Assembly: GCA_011049385.1 (NCBI GenBank)
Contig: DSBX01000029.1
Span: 1-10,960, forward strand
Source: Caldifarciminota bacterium
Lineage (GTDB): Bacteria; Hydrothermota; Tepidihabitantia; Tepidihabitantales; Tepidihabitantaceae
Direction: 5' to 3'
DNA length: 10,960 nucleotides
Shown here: positions 5,552 through 10,960 of the stretch, one piece after another
Layout: each line of letters opens with the position of its first letter
Numbering within the stretch: position 1 is the stretch's first letter
Program-made: the position numbers and the translations under genes
Notes under the pieces: model-generated
What the model was told of the DNA's origin: nothing
Seen by the model: the letters and a program-made list of their open reading frames with translations, nothing else
Databases searched by the model: none

Positions 5552-6985
5552 ATGGATACTTCAATGCCCGAGAGCCTGAACCGCCTGCGGCCGTTCCTGC
5601 CCGAACTGGTGGCCGAGGTGCGCAAGCGCGCGCCCCATGCCTGCGCACTGGTCACTCGCCGGGGCGGGACCTTCGTCGTCAAGTCTCCGCACGAGGAGAC
5701 GGTCAACCCGATCCCGCCCGACCCGGGCATCCGCATTTCGGCCTGGGACGGCACCGGCTGGCGTTCACTCGCGACCGCCCGGCTCGACGACCGCGACTAC
5801 CTGCTCGGACTCGCCCGTGAGCTGGCCGGGTCGTTGTCGGTCAAGGACGGACCGGTCCCGGAAACCGGTCCCGCGCTGGACCGGCATTTCCGCACCGCCT
5901 TTGCCCGCGATCCGCTGGCGGTCGAAACCGCAGAGCGTCAGGCGCTGGTCAGCCGGATCCAGGCCGAGGTCGCCGGGCGTGACAAGCGGGTGGCGATGGC
6001 CCGGGCGGCGGCCGTGGCAGAGGTCGAGTACCGACTGTTCTGCGACGGCCCGCGCCTGCTCTCGAGCGAAACCATCCGCTCACTGCTGTTTACCGTCGCG
6101 ATTGCGGTCGCCGAAGGCCGACAGGTGCAGAACTACGATTCCCTGTCCGGGTCAGGTTGGGAGGCGCTGTCCGGCGCGGACAAGGACTGGTCGCACCGGG
6201 TTGCCGACGACGCGGTTGCCTGCCTTGACGCGGTGCCGATCGACCCGGGTGAGCATATCTGCGTCCTCGACCCGGACATCACCGGTACCCTCGCCCACGA
6301 ATCGTTCGGCCACGGCTGTGAAATGGACACGCTGATGCGCGGCGCGGCCCGGGCCGCGTACTTCGTCGGCAAGCGGGTCGGTTGCGACCTCGTCAACATC
6401 GTTGACGAACCCGACCGGCCCGGTACCGCCGGCACCGTCTTCTTCTCCGACGACGGCGTGCTCGCCGAAGAACCGGTGGTGCTGGTACGGAACGGCATTC
6501 TCCAGCCGACGCTGATGTGCGACCGCTACTCCTACCTGATGATGAAAGACCGCTTGCCCGGGCTCCGGCAGTCCGCCTCGGGCCGGCTCGAATCGTGGAA
6601 CCATCCGATCTACGCCCGGATGACCTGCACCTACTTCGTGCCCCGGCCCACGAAGCAGGGCGGGCTGACGAAGGAAGAGATGATTGCCGCGACCGACCGG
6701 GGCGTTCTGCTCGAACGGCTGACCTCCGGGATGGAAGACCCGCTCGGCTGGGGCGTCCAGCTCCAGGTTCTGCGCGGCCGGGAAATCGCCGGCGGCAAGC
6801 TCACCGGTCGCCTGCACTACAAACTCGGGGTCACCGGCTACGTGCCCGACGTGCTGGCGAGCGTGGACGCGGTCGGCACCGGCCTCGACACGAGTGGGGC
6901 CGGTATGTGCGGCAAGGGCCACAAGGAATGGGTCCGCAACGCCAGCGGCGGGCCCTGGCTCCGCTGCAAGATGAAACTCGGTTAG
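5552..6985 (+). CDS. tldD: TldD-family metalloprotease subunit
   Basis: 477-residue cytoplasmic zinc metalloprotease subunit. In E. coli TldD pairs with TldE (PmbA), degrades unfolded or flexible peptides such as CcdA, and removes the leader from the RiPP microcin B17. The catalytic motif is HESFGH (HExxxH, H249-H254), followed by GCEMD, the TldD counterpart of HEAVGHGLEGD. The conserved cysteine of the C-terminal metal site is C453 in GAGMCGKGHKEW. The middle region VAIAVAEGRQVQNYDSLSG (about 192-210) is also typical. Length is normal. I place the start at ATG 5552, preceded by the purine-rich GGAAAAGAATGAG but no strong Shine-Dalgarno; the ATG at 5564 is an alternative. The stop codon is embedded in the ribosome-binding site of tldE, so the two subunits are co-translated, as expected for a heterodimer. 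Confidence 0.92.
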   Translation: MDTSMPESLNRLRPFLPELVAEVRKRAPHACALVTRRGGTFVVKSPHEETVNPIPPDPGIRISAWDGTGWRSLATARLDDRDYLLGLARELAGSLSVKDGPVPETGPALDRHFRTAFARDPLAVETAERQALVSRIQAEVAGRDKRVAMARAAAVAEVEYRLFCDGPRLLSSETIRSLLFTVAIAVAEGRQVQNYDSLSGSGWEALSGADKDWSHRVADDAVACLDAVPIDPGEHICVLDPDITGTLAHESFGHGCEMDTLMRGAARAAYFVGKRVGCDLVNIVDEPDRPGTAGTVFFSDDGVLAEEPVVLVRNGILQPTLMCDRYSYLMMKDRLPGLRQSASGRLESWNHPIYARMTCTYFVPRPTKQGGLTKEEMIAATDRGVLLERLTSGMEDPLGWGVQLQVLRGREIAGGKLTGRLHYKLGVTGYVPDVLASVDAVGTGLDTSGAGMCGKGHKEWVRNASGGPWLRCKMKLG

Positions 6986-6989
6986 GAGG
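6984..6989 (+). promoter_or_regulatory. Shine-Dalgarno of tldE overlapping the tldD stop
   Basis: AGGAGG starts within the TAG stop of tldD (6983-6985) and stands 5 nt before the tldE ATG at 6995. It is the strongest ribosome-binding site in the window, consistent with coupled synthesis of the two subunits. Confidence 0.75.
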
Positions 6990-6994
6990 CGACG

Positions 6995-8392
6995 ATGAAC
7001 ATCAAGCGAATAGCGGCTGCGCTCGACCTGGCCGAACGCGTCAGCGCCTGGTTCTTCACGCTCCAGCGCCGGGAGGAAACGACCATTATCCGCCTGCCCG
7101 GCATCTACTCGGTCGCGGCCGGCGAGTTCCAGGTCGAATCGAACCCCTACCCGCGCGAGGTGATCTCGGTCCGCTCCGAATCGGCCGCCTGCCGGGTTTT
7201 CTCCGAGTTCGAGGCCGACGGCAAGACCTGGCGCGGCGACGCCGCCGGCCAGTTCACCGACGACGACGACGCCTCGACGGCCGAAGTCATCGCCGGGCTC
7301 GTCGCCGCGGCCCGGAATCAGCAAAACCCGCCCTATCCACTTCCCGCCGCGGACGAAACCTGCCCGGACACCCAGCTCGCGGACCCGGCTCTGGCGGAGC
7401 TCGAACCGGCCGCCCTGCCCGAGAAGGCCCGGGCGTTCATTGACGCGGTCGTGGTCGAGACCGACCGGCTGGATGGCATTGCCGTCTCGAACGCCGAGCT
7501 CTTCATACACCGCCTGCACAACAGCTTCCGCTCCGGCGCCGGACACGCCTTCGACTACCCGGCGACCCGGATGCTGGCAGAAATCTGTTTCCTTGCGCGT
7601 CCGGGCAAAGACAAGGTCGGCGAGCATACCGCCCGGCTCTCGGCCCGGAGCCTGGTCGACCTCGACCCGGCCGCCATTGTCGGCGAGTACGGCATCGCCG
7701 CCCGTGACATCGCGCTGGCCGGCCCGCCGCCCTCATTCACCGGCCCGGTGGTCCTGCTCGGCGAGCCGGCCGCGGACTTCTTCCAGCTCAACAGCTCGCC
7801 ACTCGGGTTCCACGCTGGCTCGCGCTCGGTGTACGAAAAGACCTCGCGCCACGCAACGGGCAAGCCCTGCTGTGCCGGCGAACTCAGGGGCGAGCCGCTC
7901 AACCTCGTCTCCGACCCGCTCGTGCCGCTCGGGCACTTAAGCGCGCGCTCCGACCACCTGGACGGTGGCCCGGTCCGTGCGGCCACCGTCTGCCGCGACG
8001 GCAACTGGGACGAACTGCTCGGCACCCGGCGCTACCACCACCTGCTCGGCCTGCTCGACCAGGGCATACTGCCGCCCGGCGGGCCGGGCAACACCATCAT
8101 CCCGGCCGGCCCGACCCCAGTCCGCGACCTGCTCTGCGACTGCGGAGACGCGGTCGTGGTCCGGGCCTTTTCCGCATTCGAGGCGGACCCGAACTCCGGC
8201 CGCTTCTCCTGCGAAATCCGGCTCGGCGAACTGCGCCGGGGCGACGACGTCAGCCCCTTCACCGGGGGCCTCCTTGTCGGCGACTGGTTCGAGGCCATTG
8301 CCGACACCCACTACTCGCAAGAGACGCAGGTCCAAGGCGGCTATCGCGGCCCGCTCGCGGTCCGCTTCAACCGGCTCCGGGTGGCGGGCTAG
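6995..8392 (+). CDS. tldE: TldE/PmbA-family protease partner subunit
   Basis: 465-residue partner of TldD. It has the overall PmbA/TldE layout: an N-terminal domain with VISVRSESAACRVFSEFEADG-type strands, a central region with VVETDRLDGIAVSNAELFIH (roughly 150-170) where the family recognises substrate, and a C-terminal domain with GPVVLLGEPAADFF and GLLVGDWFEAIADTHY. As in known TldE proteins it lacks the HExxxH motif, so it is presumably the non-catalytic half of the heterodimer. The sequence is quite divergent from the enterobacterial protein, and the assignment relies on the fold-level pattern and the tight linkage to tldD (9-nt gap). Start ATG 6995 has AGGAGG 5 nt upstream. Confidence 0.82.
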   Translation: MNIKRIAAALDLAERVSAWFFTLQRREETTIIRLPGIYSVAAGEFQVESNPYPREVISVRSESAACRVFSEFEADGKTWRGDAAGQFTDDDDASTAEVIAGLVAAARNQQNPPYPLPAADETCPDTQLADPALAELEPAALPEKARAFIDAVVVETDRLDGIAVSNAELFIHRLHNSFRSGAGHAFDYPATRMLAEICFLARPGKDKVGEHTARLSARSLVDLDPAAIVGEYGIAARDIALAGPPPSFTGPVVLLGEPAADFFQLNSSPLGFHAGSRSVYEKTSRHATGKPCCAGELRGEPLNLVSDPLVPLGHLSARSDHLDGGPVRAATVCRDGNWDELLGTRRYHHLLGLLDQGILPPGGPGNTIIPAGPTPVRDLLCDCGDAVVVRAFSAFEADPNSGRFSCEIRLGELRRGDDVSPFTGGLLVGDWFEAIADTHYSQETQVQGGYRGPLAVRFNRLRVAG

Positions 8393-8439
8393 GCGACCCG
8401 CGTGCGTTTCGACGACGCCCGAACACGAAGGAGCAGGAG

Positions 8440-9405
8440 ATGAAACTGCGCGAGATTACCCCCGAAGAACTGAACCCGGAAGCCTACGCCGAGGAGCAGG
8501 CCCGGGAAATCCGCCGTGCGGTCGGCGACGGCACCGCCATCAACGCCCTGTCCGGCGGCGTGGACTCGTCGGTCGTCACCCTGCTCGGCCACCGGGCGCT
8601 CGGCGACCGCCTGCACACCGTCTTCGTCGAAAACGGCCTGATGCGCGACGGCGAGGCCGACCGCATCGTCAAGCTCTTCGCCGGGCTCGACGTGAAGGTG
8701 GAACTGGTCCGGGCCGAGGATGTCTTCTTCGGCGCGCTCGCCGGCCTCACCGACCCGGAGCAGAAGCGCGAGGCCATCACCCGCGCCTTCTACCAGGACG
8801 TCTTCGGCCGGCTCGTGCGCGGGGGCGGCGCCAAGCACCTCCTCCAGGGCACCAACCTCACCGACGTCGAAGAGACCGTCGCCGGCGTCAAGCGCCAGCA
8901 CAACATCCTCTCCCAGCTCGGCATTGACCCGGAGCGGAGGTACGGCTACCGGGTCATCGAACCGGTGCTCTGCCTGCGCAAAGCCGCCATCCGCAGGCTC
9001 GGCCGGGCGCTCGGCCTGCCCGGGGAGCTCTGCGGCCGGCCGCCCTTCCCCGGCCCGGCGCTGGCCGCCCGCGTCGTCGGCGAGGTCACGCCGGAGCGGG
9101 TCGCGCTCATCCGCCGGGCCACCGCCATCGTCGAGGAACTGCTTGAAGGCTCCGGCGCGTTCCAGTACCTCGCCATCCTCCACGAGGACCGGGTCACCGG
9201 CATGCGCGACGGGAAGCGCGAATTCGGATGCCAGGTCGAAGTCCGGTGCTGGGACTCCGAGGACGCCCGCACCGGCCGGCCGACCCGGCTGTCCTTCGAC
9301 CTGCTGGATACGATGGCCGCGCGGATCACCGGCGAGGTGCCGGGCGTGGTCAGCGTCACCTACAACGTCACGACCAAGCCGCCCTCGACCATCGAAGCCA
9401 TCTGA
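8440..9405 (+). CDS. Stand-alone GMP synthase-type ATP pyrophosphatase (GuaA C-terminal/GuaAb-like)
   Basis: 321-residue N-type ATP pyrophosphatase homologous to the C-terminal part of GuaA, which adenylates XMP and aminates it to GMP. The PP-loop SGGVDSS is at residues 38-44, then VFVENGLMRDGE, and the dimerisation-domain signature FPGPALAARVVGEVTPE begins at about 203. The C-terminus KPPSTIEAI keeps the KPPxTIE segment that contacts XMP in GMP synthases. No glutamine amidotransferase domain is present, as in archaeal two-subunit enzymes, and no separate glutaminase gene is in view. Departures from the consensus: the IKSHHNV motif reads VKRQHNI, and R(H/Q)PFPGPGLA reads RPPFPGPALA. It may be true GMP synthase subunit B or a paralog acting on another substrate, so I give no gene symbol. 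AAGGAG lies 6 nt upstream of the ATG; a 47-nt gap to tldE suggests the same operon. Confidence 0.85.
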   Translation: MKLREITPEELNPEAYAEEQAREIRRAVGDGTAINALSGGVDSSVVTLLGHRALGDRLHTVFVENGLMRDGEADRIVKLFAGLDVKVELVRAEDVFFGALAGLTDPEQKREAITRAFYQDVFGRLVRGGGAKHLLQGTNLTDVEETVAGVKRQHNILSQLGIDPERRYGYRVIEPVLCLRKAAIRRLGRALGLPGELCGRPPFPGPALAARVVGEVTPERVALIRRATAIVEELLEGSGAFQYLAILHEDRVTGMRDGKREFGCQVEVRCWDSEDARTGRPTRLSFDLLDTMAARITGEVPGVVSVTYNVTTKPPSTIEAI

Positions 9406-9408
9406 CCG

Positions 9409-9449
9409 GAAGCGAAGCGGCCGGGAACTGCGCCCCGGCCGCTCGCTTC
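9409..9449. terminator. Strong hairpin between convergent genes, possible shared terminator
   Basis: GAAGCGAAGCGGCCGGG (9409-9425) pairs with CCCGGCCGCTCGCTTC (9434-9449) with a single bulged base and an 8-nt loop. It starts 4 nt after the GuaA-like stop and ends 10 nt before the stop of the convergent exported-protein gene, so it could end transcripts from both sides. No T-run follows on either strand, so it is not a classical intrinsic terminator; it may act as a block or 3'-end stabiliser. Confidence 0.55.
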
Positions 9450-9459
9450 GTACTGCGGT

Positions 9460-10960
9460 CTAATCGACCACCAGCTTGCTCGACACCGACCGGCCGCCGG
9501 CATCGAGACAACAGAAGTACACGCCGCTCGCGACCCGTTCGCCGCGGCTGTCGGCAAGATTCCAGCTCGCCCGACCGGCACCCGGCTCGGCCCGGCCCGT
9601 GAACAGCGTCCGTACCAGCCTGCCGCCGGCATCGTAGATGCCGACGCTGACCTCGCCCGCGTGCGGCAGGGCCCAGTTCACCGTCACCTGCCTGCGCACC
9701 GGGTTCGGCGCGGTCTCAAGCCGGACCGAAAGCGCGGGCCGGACCGGGTCGAACTCCTCGGTCCCGACCAGCCCGGAAACATAGTGCAGGGCGTTCCTGA
9801 TCACCAGCGCCCAATCGCCGGTGCGCTCCGGTCGCGGAAAGATGCCCGGGTAGCTGTTGACACCTACCACCTTCTGGTTGGCACTGACCGCCACGTAGGG
9901 TCTGCCATCGGTCCAGCGCGCAACCGAGTCCGGGCTGGTGAAAGAGGTGGTAGCAGCGAAGTACTCGCCGACCGCGGAAACACCGGACATTACCGGGTGC
10001 CCGCTGTTGTACCAACCCAGGGTTGTCGCCTGATGGGTGTTGGTGCCGACCCCGATCGTCGCGTAGTCACCGGTCATCAACCGGCCTCCCAGGTTCCAGC
10101 CGGTCGAGTAGCTGAAATGGCAAGGAACCACCCCGCCACCCGCATCCACGTAGTCGGCCAGCACGTTGCCCAGCGCAACCGAGTCGTTGTAGGCGTAGTT
10201 GGAGTGTAACCCGACCGCATTGTAGGGCATCAACTCGGTAAGCGTCGGGGTATAGCTCTGCACGTCGAGGTAGGTCAGCGTGTCACCCAACGCCTGCAGT
10301 CGCACGCCCAGCGTCGTGTCCGGCGGCCCGTAGTCGGAGTACAGCCTGAGGAAACTGCGCTCCGCGACCGACGGTTCGATCGCTCCGCGCTCAACCGTGT
10401 TCAGGAAACTCGCCCCCCAACCACAGACCGCGAGCAAGGTATCACGGTATATCGTGCCGCCGTGGGAACGCCGGGCGGTCTGCAGGTTATCGGTTGCTTC
10501 CCAAGTCCCGGTCGCCACAGTATAGGCCCAACTCTGGTTGACAATCACACCCGAGGCGTTGTACCCGCCGAAGACGTAAAACACCCGGCCGTGGGCCGGG
10601 TCGTGGTAGGCCGCGCCCGCGCCCCAGGTCATCGCGAAAGGCATCGCCGGGCCGGTCGTCCAATCGTCACCGGAAATCGAGTACTTCAGCAAGTGCGTCG
10701 TGCCGTTATAGGGTGTGCCCGGCGCGGTATGGCCGCCGATGAGGTAGATGGTGTCGCCCGCCGCCAGCGCGACCTGGCTCCGAAGCGCCATCGGCATGTC
10801 GGCCATCGCCGTCACGGCATTCGTCGCCGGGTCGTAGCGGTAGGTCTTGTTGATGGTCGCCGACGCCGCCACCCCGCCGAAGATGTAGGCGTTGCCGCCC
10901 GCGGCCGCCATCGCGTAGTACATCATGCCGGTCTGCGGCATCGCCGCGCCCGCGGTCCAG
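9460..10960 (-). CDS. Exported multi-domain protein: kelch-like repeats, GATase-like domain, C-terminal sorting module; N-terminus missing
   Basis: 499 residues are visible; the frame stays open to the window edge, so start and signal peptide lie outside. Residues about 1-185 hold at least three kelch-like blades (AYIFGG, IYLIGGH, FYVFGGYNASG, each with later aromatic/Trp positions such as DDWTTGPAMP and GTWEATDNL), suggesting part of a beta-propeller. Residues about 195-395 look like a GATase/ThuA-like alpha/beta domain (LRLYSDYG, LTELMPYNAVGLHSN, DYVDAGGGVVPCHFS, GDWALVIRNALHYVSG). The last 85 residues are a FlgD-Ig/T9SS type A-like module (NPVRRQVTVNWALP, VSVGIYDAGGRLVRTLF, GERVASGVYFCCLDAGG). 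The first ATG in view (10941) is internal. Probable role: a secreted or surface-anchored protein; the substrate is unknown. The domain calls for the middle part are tentative. Confidence 0.8.
   Translation of the reverse strand, partial: WTAGAAMPQTGMMYYAMAAAGGNAYIFGGVAASATINKTYRYDPATNAVTAMADMPMALRSQVALAAGDTIYLIGGHTAPGTPYNGTTHLLKYSISGDDWTTGPAMPFAMTWGAGAAYHDPAHGRVFYVFGGYNASGVIVNQSWAYTVATGTWEATDNLQTARRSHGGTIYRDTLLAVCGWGASFLNTVERGAIEPSVAERSFLRLYSDYGPPDTTLGVRLQALGDTLTYLDVQSYTPTLTELMPYNAVGLHSNYAYNDSVALGNVLADYVDAGGGVVPCHFSYSTGWNLGGRLMTGDYATIGVGTNTHQATTLGWYNSGHPVMSGVSAVGEYFAATTSFTSPDSVARWTDGRPYVAVSANQKVVGVNSYPGIFPRPERTGDWALVIRNALHYVSGLVGTEEFDPVRPALSVRLETAPNPVRRQVTVNWALPHAGEVSVGIYDAGGRLVRTLFTGRAEPGAGRASWNLADSRGERVASGVYFCCLDAGGRSVSSKLVVD

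Noticed and set aside
5214..5648. A 144-codon minus-strand open frame across the divergent region
   Set aside because: It overlaps the start regions of both flanking genes, has no homology I recognise and no ribosome-binding site.
6152..7627. A 491-codon minus-strand open frame spanning the tldD-tldE junction
   Set aside because: The plus-strand genes carry clear TldD motifs and a strong ribosome-binding site; the antisense product is Gly/Val/Asp/Ala-rich with no known domain.
8389..9183. A 264-codon minus-strand open frame opposite the GuaA-like gene
   Set aside because: The plus-strand frame holds the PP-loop and FPGP motifs; the antisense frame is a composition artefact.
9460..10941. ATG at 10941 as the true start of the exported multi-domain protein
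   Set aside because: The frame continues upstream as WTAGAAMPQTG, which fits the end of a preceding kelch-like blade, and no signal peptide follows the ATG.

Overview
The window is bacterial, strongly GC-rich and densely coded. The mix of genes suggests an uncultured member of the FCB group or a neighbouring candidate phylum (Stahlbacteria/WOR-3-, Eisenbacteria- or Zixibacteria-like). It holds two secreted GWxTD-domain proteins, a PSP1/RicT protein, a short-type ThiC, a TldD/TldE pair, and a large exported protein with kelch-like repeats and a C-terminal FlgD-Ig/T9SS-type sorting module. The lineage is an inference; no rRNA or marker gene is present.

Left block (1-5223, minus strand). Five genes form one tightly packed operon, read from 5223 down past position 1: two tandem GWxTD-domain exported proteins, a RicT/PSP1-domain protein (TTG start), thiC (GTG start), and a class V aminotransferase cut off by the window edge. 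Neighbouring genes overlap by 1, 4, 20 and 8 nt, so translational coupling is likely. A plausible sigma70-type promoter lies directly in front of the first gene and would give an almost leaderless transcript.

Centre (5224-5551). This non-coding divergent region has a promoter-like sequence on each strand. The plus-strand promoter (perfect TTGACA, 17-nt spacer, GACAAT) implies a leader of about 200 nt. That leader contains a perfect 12-bp inverted repeat enclosing two smaller potential hairpins, and is the best candidate here for an undescribed regulatory RNA.

Right block (5552-9405, plus strand). tldD, tldE/pmbA and a stand-alone GMP-synthase-type ATP pyrophosphatase follow each other and probably form an operon. 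TldD/TldE together form a metalloprotease that trims modified or unfolded peptides. The ATP-pyrophosphatase lacks a glutaminase domain and departs from the GuaA consensus at motifs near the active site, so its substrate is uncertain.

Right edge (9460-10960, minus strand). A convergent, 5'-truncated gene encodes a multi-domain exported protein. It is separated from the GMP-synthase-like gene by a strong hairpin without a U-tract.

I found no mobile element, CRISPR array, tRNA or rRNA. The strongest leads are the structured leader of tldD, the divergent GuaA-like enzyme beside TldD/TldE, and the twin GWxTD/RicT operon.
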